Virus record (IMG/VR): IMGVR_UViG_3300017917_000355
Coordinates: 1-46,926 of that record
Strand: one strand, 5' to 3'
Length of the DNA: 46,926 bases
DNA from: a virus
Position numbers and translations under genes: made by a program. Every line of letters begins with the position of its first letter. Position 1 is the first letter of the stretch. The notes below the pieces were generated by a model. The model was given only the letters and a program-made list of their open reading frames with translations, had not been told where the DNA came from and did no database searches. This document shows positions 26,301-32,381 of this stretch, one piece after another.

Positions 26301-26656
26301 TTGCTGAACAGAAAGTAAAGCAATTACGTGAGGCTGCAAACCCAGCACAACAGGCTGCAATTGCTATTAGCAAGAAAAAAGAACAAGGTGTGGCGGAAGA
26401 AAAACAACGCTTAGATGCTAAATGCTGGACCGGATACAAGAAGCAAGGAACAAAAATGAAAGGTGACACTAGAGTAAATAACTGTGTTCCTATCAAAAAA
26501 GAAAGTGCTATCGAAAAGGGTCTAGTAGACGAGAATTTAGGTATGCCGAATCCAGGAACATACGAACAAGAGACAGCTCCTTTAAGACGCAAACTAGGTC
26601 AACAAGAGCGTGTACAAAAAATCGCATTTGAAGGAAAGAAGAATGCTAGCAGATAA
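23339..26656 (+). CDS. 1105-aa modular polyprotein with repeated protease-type sites
   Basis: It begins MSRILKGLNE|S, a capsid-targeting-like start. Hydrophobic-x-Glu sites recur: LAE (183-185), VNE (261-263), VDE (349-351), VKE (437-439), LNE (510-512), GVAE (647-650), GVTE (706-709), DVTE (885-888) and GVAE (1017-1020), dividing it into ~10 unlike modules. The module after VDE has an Ala/Gly-rich, membrane-like segment. The module at ~889-985 is very basic (SAKRRKSFCARMSGMKK) and matches a widespread phage domain (DUF6321-like), probably nucleic-acid binding. Another reads CWTGYKKQGTKMKGDTRVNN. Inferred: a precursor cut by prohead protease into several packaged proteins. No module has a recognised enzyme motif. 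Confidence 0.6.
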   Translation: MSRILKGLNESRDSWDSNMPGYKGDYGGAENWGRRNREWDEDDRIDAQIRQRHAEKMEYEKSGKFWLKLKDTQQHLPAGPFIGKQAANTAALDLLKQQPELKGNLLITAYGPDEQINELSPQALANYKKAAGADASKSDRLAQASRDINDTEMAQKLTNRANKRFGGIVKATKKEFDNDAKGLAEGSQTEGEATLAKIAASGDDGYEMIYDGLNGLLGTEAQIILQDMYDDVSIEHRLHPDDDFEAIQNRMMDRIEKDYGVNESYYDRGDYYDARMGGEYGRNLTPQELGGAGRYVARGDGDGEVGRPAKVTGVTNKLPADPFGRTSGVTPKDLGTGRIHRIAGPGDEVDEGIGADMAKLGGMAAIGIGAGLAGNYADQQQTKVEVGGQKAYLVKNPGWGRVPDNAMTLQGKDGKTYTVWAAKGKGTTQYYATPSEVKEETNPHTSAIGKALFRDLSKEKKASPAQVKRNEIRWAQRQKARAEQPPTKGMSDAEKVDKGWRNPNIDEGELNESSTIDFIRGLISEFNTQMSGSPYYPMDYKNPGMRMWTRGDGSKYKDPGYIFIDRDLKPEDQPKWHKAKAVEKFWKFLESKGARKIGDVSGEFGSDPHSPAVVLNKQVFVFNGRSIAWGSTSRLKNSSVWRQKQQGVAEDDAGDVEQRMLVKIEKEKQRLAQLKKTDPEAYKREMAKREQSRNRMPAVSTFEQQGVTEGWVDTIKNIFKRKPKDNRTVFEKDPEAMREFERSGGYEAGLDIMGWQIGWFAAEHAQGDTMEQAFSKLYYGGGSPMPFDNRSFKLAWVAYNKHHGPQVAMEGPVFDKWADERVASQLYKLKPFAIWEVSFDYGPHMSDSVKVKARSEEEAIAKVEKAADKQGRNIMINWARSQEQDVTEDWQKVNKKDKTDGMSRKAVKAYRRENPGSKLKTAVTTKPSKLKKGSKSAKRRKSFCARMSGMKKAHASAKTKRDPDSPINKALRRWNCESVEQLQELMMIAEQKVKQLREAANPAQQAAIAISKKKEQGVAEEKQRLDAKCWTGYKKQGTKMKGDTRVNNCVPIKKESAIEKGLVDENLGMPNPGTYEQETAPLRRKLGQQERVQKIAFEGKKNASR

Positions 26657-27083
26657 TTTAAAAGTGCTATTAGCAAGCACACAGAGTTTTGCGATTAAGT
26701 CGCAGAACTTTCATTGGAACGTTGAAGGAAGTGATTTCCCTCAATACCACGCATTCTTTGACACATTATATAGTGATGTAAGTGATACTATAGACCGTAT
26801 CGCTGAGTACATCAGAATACTTGGTGCTTACACTCCGGGCAGTTTAACTCGCTATAGTGAACTAAGTATCATCCAAGATCAAACAAAGATTCCACGTGCG
26901 GAATTAATGTTTCAAGAGTCATTGCACGATTGCGAAGTAATGAGTGAACTAGTTGTTGCTATGTTTCATGAAGCGGCGAATGAGAATCAACAGGGCATCT
27001 CTAACTTTATGGCTGAACTACAAGACCTCTATGGTAAGAAGGCATGGTTCATCCGTTCTATATTGAAAAAGGCACGTGAGTAA
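26643..27083 (+). CDS. Dps-like ferritin
   Basis: A 146-aa four-helix-bundle ferritin of the Dps family. The ferroxidase ligands H24, H36, D40, D51 and E55 (NFHWNVEG, QYHAFFD, DTIDRIAE) have the spacing of E. coli Dps H51, H63, D67, D78 and E82 (12, 4, 11 and 4). Dps dodecamers bind DNA and detoxify iron and peroxide. The ATG at 26643 is preferred over an upstream GTG because AAGGAAAG stands before it. It overlaps the polyprotein's end by 14 bases. It lacks the lysine-rich DNA-binding tail. Phage use may be DNA protection or iron sequestration. It lies within the suspected cargo operon but has no targeting signal itself. Confidence 0.85.
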   Translation: MLADNLKVLLASTQSFAIKSQNFHWNVEGSDFPQYHAFFDTLYSDVSDTIDRIAEYIRILGAYTPGSLTRYSELSIIQDQTKIPRAELMFQESLHDCEVMSELVVAMFHEAANENQQGISNFMAELQDLYGKKAWFIRSILKKARE

Positions 27084-27084
27084 A

Positions 27085-27762
27085 ATGAAAATTTCAGAAC
27101 TTCTAACAGAATCTATAGTTGACGAAGCAGAAACTGATCCGTCTATTAGAAAGATCCTACAACAAAAGGGTTATAAGTATTTAGGCGCGGGGGTAGATCA
27201 AACAGCTTACTTAGCACCTGATGGTATGATTTTAAAAATCTTTGGTACCAGTCGCCATGCTAAGCCTGGCAGCTTAGAATTAACCAAGAGCCAAAAGACA
27301 TTCAAGGCTTATGCAGACTATTGCAAAGCAAATCCTGATAATCAATTCTTGCCACAGTTTAGCGATTGGGCTATGTTCCAATATAAGGGTAAACCTTATC
27401 TACAGATTAAAATGGAAAGACTATTCCCATTCAATAAAGGTGCCGCTGGTTGGAATGATGTGTTAGAAGCTATTGCTGACCGTGCTGCATATAGTAAGCA
27501 GCCAGCCGCTAAAAAGAAATTCTTAGACAGATATTTGAATCAAAGCTATGACTCTTGGTCTGTAAAAAGAACAGAAGAATTGTTATCACACTTAGGTGAC
27601 GAGGGCTTCAACAAGTTATGGGATACAATCTATGACTTGAGACAAGTATCTAAAAAGATTGGTCTAGGTAACTTAGACTTACACAGCGGTAACTTCATGC
27701 TAGGTAGCGATGGTGAAATCGTTATCAGCGACCCATTCTTTGCAGGTTGGAATGCAGAATGA
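27085..27762 (+). CDS. Protein-kinase-like phosphotransferase with capsid-targeting N-terminus
   Basis: A 225-aa protein beginning MKISELLTE|S, like T4 MKTYQEFIAE. The rest is a small kinase/aminoglycoside-phosphotransferase fold: Gly-rich loop LGAGVDQTAYLAPDG (33-47), candidate ATP-binding Lys51 (ILKIF), catalytic loop NLDLHSGNF (D198, N203) and metal-binding DPF (216-218) in place of DFG. All key residues are present, so activity is plausible. If packaged and injected it would act in the first minutes of infection, in analogy to T7 gp0.7 (kinase) or T4 Alt (packaged transferase); this role is inferred. The ATG follows the dps stop by 1 base. Confidence 0.7.
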   Translation: MKISELLTESIVDEAETDPSIRKILQQKGYKYLGAGVDQTAYLAPDGMILKIFGTSRHAKPGSLELTKSQKTFKAYADYCKANPDNQFLPQFSDWAMFQYKGKPYLQIKMERLFPFNKGAAGWNDVLEAIADRAAYSKQPAAKKKFLDRYLNQSYDSWSVKRTEELLSHLGDEGFNKLWDTIYDLRQVSKKIGLGNLDLHSGNFMLGSDGEIVISDPFFAGWNAE

Positions 27763-29654
27763 GATTACGTGAGTTTATAGTAGAAACACCAGAGATGCTC
27801 GATGAAGTATCAATGCGTCCTTCTACCCTAAAACAAATGGCAGCACAAACAGGTGCAAAGGCCGGCATCGAATTTGAAATGATTGTCCCCAATGCTGAGA
27901 CAGACGATGGCGACCAAGAACCTGATTATGATAGCGATGAGCGAGTCACTGACTTTGACAGCATTGATGAATTCTTTAGTAACGGAGACATGAACTCAAG
28001 TAGTGACATTCGTAGACTGATCGAAGGTCTTAAGGAAGGTTACTACGATTGGGCCGGTGAAAAGCGTTATGAACAGTGGGAAGGTGAGAAGTATGACTTC
28101 TTCAAAGACTACTTCACACTAAACGAATTTGATGACGATGGTGCAAAAGAACAAGCCGAAGAAGAAATCCGCGAAGCTAACCCTGAATTACCTGAAGATA
28201 GTGAAGAATTTCAAAGTGCAGTCAAAGAGCGTGTTGATGAAATTCTTGACGAACAATTAGAGGAAGCATGGGACGATCAGGGTAGAATCTATGATCGTGC
28301 TAGAGAAGAATGGGAACAAGATGCTGACTGGCCAGATGAACAAGACTATCTAAGATATGAAGGCTATCGTTTTATGAGCGACTTGCCATATAACGACTAT
28401 GATGTATACTGGCCTTACTACACAAACGGCGGCGAAGTATCCATTGAAGAAATTGCACAGGAATTCCAAGACGCAATTGATAGACCTGTAAACTTCAGTA
28501 GTTCATATCACGGTGGCGCACGTGAAGAAAACACATACGTTGTAGAACCTGATAGTAGTCTAAGTGGTGAATCAGGTGACGGTGGACTAGAGTTTGTTAG
28601 CCCTCCACTACCAATCGATGAAATGCTTAGTGACTTCAACAAAGTTATTGCATGGGCTAAACAAAAGGGTTGCTACACAAACCAATCAACTGGTCTACAC
28701 ATGAACGTTAGCGTTCCTAACTCAAGTCGTGAAAACATTGATTACGTTAAACTAGCATTGTTGTTAGGTGATCGTTATGTACTAGAGCAGTTTGGTCGTG
28801 CAGCTAACACATACGCAAAGAGTGCGTTTAATGAAGTTATTCGTAGAATTAAACAGCGCCCAGAAGATGCACAAGCACTATTACAGCAAATGAAGTCTGG
28901 TTTAGGTGCACAAGCATCTAAAGTTATTCACAGTGGCATCACTGACAAATATATCAGTATCAATGCTCACGGGGAATACATTGAATTCCGTAGCCCCGGT
29001 GGTGATTGGTTGAATGCTGACTGGTCTAAACTAGAGAACACATTGTTGCGTTTCGTTGTTGCACTCGATGCGGCGTGCGATCCACAGAAATTTAGACAAG
29101 ACTATTTGAAGAAGTTATATCAAGTACTGCAACCAAAATCTGAAACTGATCCCATTGCATTGTTTGCTAAGTTCAGTGCAGGTGAAATGTCTAAGCAAGA
29201 GTTGACACAGTTCATTAAGCAAGTGCAGACACAACGTAATATTGCCAAAGACCCAACAGGTGGCAAGAAATACTGGTGGAACGTACAAGGAGAGAGTCAG
29301 CGTATGGAAGTTGTTGCTACTAATACACAAGAAGCCATCGCTACCGCAGTTAAAGAATGGGGTGTTCATCCAGAGAGCGAATTTGCTAGAATGTTAAGAG
29401 CTACACCTATTAGACCATACGTTGAAGCACCTGCGACTAATCAGCAAGAACCACAACAAGCTGGCCCAATGAGTCATACGTATAGAGTATTCACTACTGA
29501 TGGCAATCAGACTGTTGGTACGTTTGAGGCTCCTGGACCACGTGGTTCTAGAGAAGCACAAGTAGCATACAATAGTTTCTTAGCTAGAATGGGCAGAAGT
29601 ATATCTGATGCACAAGGATTATTCGACTATCAGGAGATAGGAAGAGTACGTTAA
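27759..29654 (+). CDS. Amidoligase-like protein with capsid-targeting N-terminus
   Basis: A 631-aa protein starting MRLREFIVE|T. After a leader come AGIEFEMIVP, a long acidic helical insertion (~40-220), then YVVEPDSSLSGE, GGLEFVSPPLP and STGLHMNVSVP, the ordered motifs of the putative amidoligase (COOH-NH2 ligase, ATP-grasp-like) family. Later ISINAHGEYIEFRSPGGDWL fits the second acidic/Arg motif. The C-terminal 150 residues hold WWNVQGESQRMEV...A and SHTYRVFTTDGNQTVG, small modules that look appended. Amidoligases join carboxyl and amino groups, e.g. on peptides or cell-wall precursors; the substrate is unknown. ATGA overlap with the kinase-like gene implies joint synthesis. Confidence 0.65.
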   Translation: MRLREFIVETPEMLDEVSMRPSTLKQMAAQTGAKAGIEFEMIVPNAETDDGDQEPDYDSDERVTDFDSIDEFFSNGDMNSSSDIRRLIEGLKEGYYDWAGEKRYEQWEGEKYDFFKDYFTLNEFDDDGAKEQAEEEIREANPELPEDSEEFQSAVKERVDEILDEQLEEAWDDQGRIYDRAREEWEQDADWPDEQDYLRYEGYRFMSDLPYNDYDVYWPYYTNGGEVSIEEIAQEFQDAIDRPVNFSSSYHGGAREENTYVVEPDSSLSGESGDGGLEFVSPPLPIDEMLSDFNKVIAWAKQKGCYTNQSTGLHMNVSVPNSSRENIDYVKLALLLGDRYVLEQFGRAANTYAKSAFNEVIRRIKQRPEDAQALLQQMKSGLGAQASKVIHSGITDKYISINAHGEYIEFRSPGGDWLNADWSKLENTLLRFVVALDAACDPQKFRQDYLKKLYQVLQPKSETDPIALFAKFSAGEMSKQELTQFIKQVQTQRNIAKDPTGGKKYWWNVQGESQRMEVVATNTQEAIATAVKEWGVHPESEFARMLRATPIRPYVEAPATNQQEPQQAGPMSHTYRVFTTDGNQTVGTFEAPGPRGSREAQVAYNSFLARMGRSISDAQGLFDYQEIGRVR

Positions 29655-29688
29655 ATTAAAGCACCTAATTATCCAGACTATATAGTTG

Positions 29689-30609
29689 ATGAACATTACA
29701 GTCTGCTTTGATAAGATTGACCCGAAACCCTGGGTAGAGTTGCTACGCAATTCTATCCCGGGTTCTTTTGTGTCAGAATGGAAATCAGGCAATGAACCTA
29801 GCGATATAGCAATTGTTTGGGAACCCACTCAACAATTCATAGACGAACAAAAAGACCTCAAATTCATATTCAATATAGGTGCTGGTGTAGATTCATTGCT
29901 GAAGTTGAATTTACCAGACTCAGTTAGGATAGTTAAGCTAGACGACCCTGATATATCACTACAAATGTCCGAGTATGTTTCTCATGCTGTGATTCGTCAT
30001 TTCCGCAAGTTTAATGAATACGCCACTGATGCTAAGAAGAAGCGCTGGACCCTAAGAAAACCAAGAAATCGCTCTGACTTCACTGTCGGTATTATGGGAT
30101 TAGGTAATACGGGTCAACGTGTAGCAAAAGCACTCAGAGTATTTGACTTTCCTGTTAACGGATATAGTCGTAGCAACAAGGATATAGAGGGTGTAACTTG
30201 TTTTTCAGGAAAAGAGCAGTTCAGTGACTTCTTGGGTTCTAGTCAAGTGCTAGTAAACTTACTACCATTGACAAATGACACTGAAAACATACTAAATCGT
30301 GAAACAATGTCACAGCTTCCCCGCGGGGCCTATGTCATTAACGTGGCTAGAGGAAATCACTTAGTAGAAAGAGACTTAGTTGAATTGATAGACAATGGAC
30401 ATCTGTCCGGTGCTACGCTTGATGTATTCAGAACTGAACCATTGCAACCACAGCATCCATTTTGGGAGCATCCAGATATAACAATTACTCCACATATAAG
30501 CGCACGTATAATGCGTGAAGAAACAGTTACACAAATAGTAAGCAAAATAGAAGCGATAGAACGAGGGGAATCTATCACCGGTGTCATTGACTCATCTAAA
30601 GGATATTGA
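29689..30609 (+). CDS. GhrA-like 2-hydroxyacid dehydrogenase
   Basis: A 306-aa D-isomer-specific 2-hydroxyacid dehydrogenase closest in pattern to glyoxylate/hydroxypyruvate reductase A. NAD(P)-binding IMGLGNTGQRVAKAL, the segment VLVNLLPLTNDTENILN, catalytic Arg in NVARGNHLVERDL, Glu in FRTEPLQPQHPFW and catalytic His in ITPHISA are intact. Such enzymes reduce glyoxylate or hydroxypyruvate. As an auxiliary metabolic gene it could adjust redox or one-carbon/serine metabolism during infection. The ATG at 29689 is preferred over the adjoining TTG. No clear Shine-Dalgarno sequence precedes it. Confidence 0.9.
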   Translation: MNITVCFDKIDPKPWVELLRNSIPGSFVSEWKSGNEPSDIAIVWEPTQQFIDEQKDLKFIFNIGAGVDSLLKLNLPDSVRIVKLDDPDISLQMSEYVSHAVIRHFRKFNEYATDAKKKRWTLRKPRNRSDFTVGIMGLGNTGQRVAKALRVFDFPVNGYSRSNKDIEGVTCFSGKEQFSDFLGSSQVLVNLLPLTNDTENILNRETMSQLPRGAYVINVARGNHLVERDLVELIDNGHLSGATLDVFRTEPLQPQHPFWEHPDITITPHISARIMREETVTQIVSKIEAIERGESITGVIDSSKGY

Positions 30610-30616
30610 TAAATAC
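30608..30616 (+). promoter_or_regulatory. T4-type late promoter motif GATAAATAC
   Basis: GATAAATACT overlaps the stop codon of the dehydrogenase gene and would start RNA near 30621, giving a ~125-base structured leader before the nuclease gene at 30746, far longer than any other late leader in this window. Confidence 0.55.
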
Positions 30617-30639
30617 TTATAACATAAAGAACCCACCTT

Positions 30640-30736
30640 AGGGCACGTTGTCGTCAACGGTTAATGGCGTCAAAAGGGCGGCTGCTGCCCTGACTATGAT
30701 TACGCCAGATCATACTCAAAGTGAGCATTTTATTTT
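30640..30736 (+). ncRNA. Candidate structured leader or small RNA
   Basis: Within the 136-base gap several stems can form: CGTTG/CAACG with a TCGT loop (30646-30659); TGGCGT (30665-30670) with ACGCCA (30702-30707) enclosing AGGGC (30675-30679) with GCCCT (30687-30691); and CTCA/TGAG (30715-30725) followed by a T-rich run. AGGGCA at 30640-30645 could instead pair with TGCCCT (30686-30691), so two exclusive folds exist. It could be a regulated leader for the nuclease gene or an independent small RNA ending at the T-run. No known riboswitch family was recognised. Confidence 0.35.
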
Positions 30737-30745
30737 GGATTAAGA

Positions 30746-31558
30746 ATGAAAAGAATTATAACAACAATCGCACTTACTCTTTTAGCAGGTTCTGCATTTG
30801 CATGGACTCAACGAGCACCTCTTCCAGTAGAGCAATGCAAAGTACATGCACCATATGGATTCCCTCAAACTGCTGGCGCGCAGCCATTATGTCAGCAGGC
30901 ATATCTAGTTGGATATGATGCTGCCGCAAAAATACCAAAGTTTGTCACTTATGAATTACTACCTAAAAATGCTCTTGGCTGTGTCGCTCGTACTAACGCT
31001 TTTGTTGCTAATCAATATGTTCCAAATAGCCCCACTCCCGCCGATTACGCTGGTAGTGGATATGATAAAGGCCATGCTGTTCCTGACGGAGATTTAAGTT
31101 GGGACCAACAAGTTGAGTATGAATCATTCTTAATGACTAATATGTATCCACAACATGGTTCATTAAATCGTGGTATCTGGAAGCTATTAGAGACAAGTAT
31201 TCGAGGTTGGGCAGTACAAAAGAATCAATCTTATACAGTTTACGTAGGTGCAATCTATAGCAATGCAGACAAGAAGATAGGTAATGGTGTTGTAGTACCA
31301 AATGCATTCTATAAGATAGCTATCAACAATGCAACTAAAGAATTCGCAGCATGGGGATTCCCACACAATCCACCGTATGGTAACTTGGGTAATGATTTGA
31401 CTAAGTTCCGTGCTCCTATAGCAAAGATTCAGCAAATGGCTGGTGTACAATATGCATTACCTCAAGGGGCTATTGAATTACAGCCGGGCAAAGAATGGGC
31501 AGTAGATTTCGGGGCATTGACAAATGCGAAACGTGCTAAATGTGGCAAAGCAGACTAA
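30746..31558 (+). CDS. Exported DNA/RNA non-specific endonuclease
   Basis: A 270-aa NucA/Serratia-type beta-beta-alpha-metal nuclease with a Sec signal peptide (MKRIITTIALTLLAGSAFA, cut before W20). The active-site motif reads YDKGHAVP (DKGH at 107-110, where DRGH is usual; His110 the base), and the metal-binding Asn is N141 (GSLNRGIWKLLE). The family cuts DNA and RNA without sequence preference. Export predicts action in the periplasm or outside, where it could digest host-released or superinfecting DNA. Late motif and structured leader upstream. Cysteines at the mature N-terminus and end may form disulfides. Confidence 0.88.
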   Translation: MKRIITTIALTLLAGSAFAWTQRAPLPVEQCKVHAPYGFPQTAGAQPLCQQAYLVGYDAAAKIPKFVTYELLPKNALGCVARTNAFVANQYVPNSPTPADYAGSGYDKGHAVPDGDLSWDQQVEYESFLMTNMYPQHGSLNRGIWKLLETSIRGWAVQKNQSYTVYVGAIYSNADKKIGNGVVVPNAFYKIAINNATKEFAAWGFPHNPPYGNLGNDLTKFRAPIAKIQQMAGVQYALPQGAIELQPGKEWAVDFGALTNAKRAKCGKAD

Positions 31559-31578
31559 ATACATAACGGAGATATTAG
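31555..31578 (+). promoter_or_regulatory. Late motif CTAAATAC with hairpin around the RBS
   Basis: CTAAATAC (31555-31562) overlaps the nuclease stop codon. CTAA-a-TA (31555-31561) can pair with TATTAG (31573-31578), leaving the Shine-Dalgarno CGGAGA in the loop, just before the ATG at 31580. The stem is A/U-rich with a bulge, so this is a weak candidate for the hairpin-lock arrangement. Confidence 0.35.
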
Positions 31579-31579
31579 T

Positions 31580-31801
31580 ATGAGCGAACATGTTTACACC
31601 TCAGCAAACGAGACATTCTTACCATGGAATGAGTGGGTTAACGAATTTGGGTCAATTGAAGATAAGTTAACTCATTTGTCCGAGGGTTTTAGTGACGAGA
31701 AGAAAGAACTATATGAGCGTTGGCTAGAAGACCAAAAGATTACTAGCTACAAGCACATCGTAAGTGACAGTGTAGTTCAAGAAGAATATTGGACATGGTA
31801 A
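31580..31801 (+). CDS. Small acidic hypothetical protein
   Basis: A 73-aa protein (MSEHVYTSANETFLPWNEWV...), acidic, aromatic and helical, with no cysteine, membrane segment or known motif. CGGAG stands 8 bases before the start. It ends one base before the metallopeptidase gene at 31803 and probably shares its transcript. Function unknown. Confidence 0.6.
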   Translation: MSEHVYTSANETFLPWNEWVNEFGSIEDKLTHLSEGFSDEKKELYERWLEDQKITSYKHIVSDSVVQEEYWTW

Positions 31802-31802
31802 T

Positions 31803-32381
31803 ATGAAGGCTAGAGAATACATATCAGAAAGTGCAGCCGATGAACTAGCCACACGTTTGCCTAGTTTAGAGAAGCATAACTACAACACCATCGACAAACT
31901 GATGCGTAAGATTGCAGCTAAACACAGGATCACTGGTGATCTATTGCACGACATGTTTGTAAAAAAGTTTGACTCGACCCCTGATGACTGGATCAAAAAC
32001 AAACTAGATGAACAGGGTTCAGATGATATCGACATAAAAGACGAGATTGAAAAGTTTGTTGACTGGACTTGCCGTAGACTACACATCAAGACTCGCCCTG
32101 AACTTGAACTAAGTACAGACTCAGAAGAAGCACAAAACAATCACCACACTGGTGCACACACCGCAGGAACAAACAAGGTGTGGGTATATGTCAAGAATAG
32201 AAACCTAGTAGATATTCTACGCACAGTGTTCCATGAATTAGTACACATACGTCAAAGCGAATTGAATATGATTAAGCCGGGCGATAGCTACCCCGGTAGC
32301 CCTATCGAGGTAATGGCAGATATGCTTGCTGGCAAGTATATCAAGATTTACGGAGAGAAGCATCATTATATATTTCAGTAA
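31803..32381 (+). CDS. HExxH metallopeptidase with capsid-targeting N-terminus
   Basis: A 192-aa protein starting MKAREYISE|S, the closest match in the window to T4 MKTYQEFIAE|A. The C-terminal half holds the zinc-peptidase motif FHELVHIRQ (H144, E145, H148) and a likely third ligand in SPIEVMADMLAGKYI (E169), a gluzincin-like arrangement. The N-terminal half is helical and acidic. A packaged, injected peptidase could cleave a host protein at once after entry; substrate unknown. An alternative is cell-wall work during entry, though no wall-binding domain is seen. Its stop overlaps the next start (TAATG). Confidence 0.7.
   Translation: MKAREYISESAADELATRLPSLEKHNYNTIDKLMRKIAAKHRITGDLLHDMFVKKFDSTPDDWIKNKLDEQGSDDIDIKDEIEKFVDWTCRRLHIKTRPELELSTDSEEAQNNHHTGAHTAGTNKVWVYVKNRNLVDILRTVFHELVHIRQSELNMIKPGDSYPGSPIEVMADMLAGKYIKIYGEKHHYIFQ

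Noticed and set aside
25858-26592. Long (244 codon) open frame on the minus strand
   Set aside because: It is an antisense shadow of the polyprotein gene; Cys/Phe/Ser-rich composition, no ribosome-binding site and no motif.
30616-30745. Possible tRNA or self-cleaving ribozyme in the gap
   Set aside because: No cloverleaf with T-loop and anticodon arm, and no hammerhead core was found; only generic stems remain.
32347-32374. Fourth leaderless promoter (TTTACG-16-TATATT-6-ATG 32381)
   Set aside because: The -35 matches only 4 of 6, the spacer is 16 and the gene is already coupled to the upstream stop, so chance is likely.
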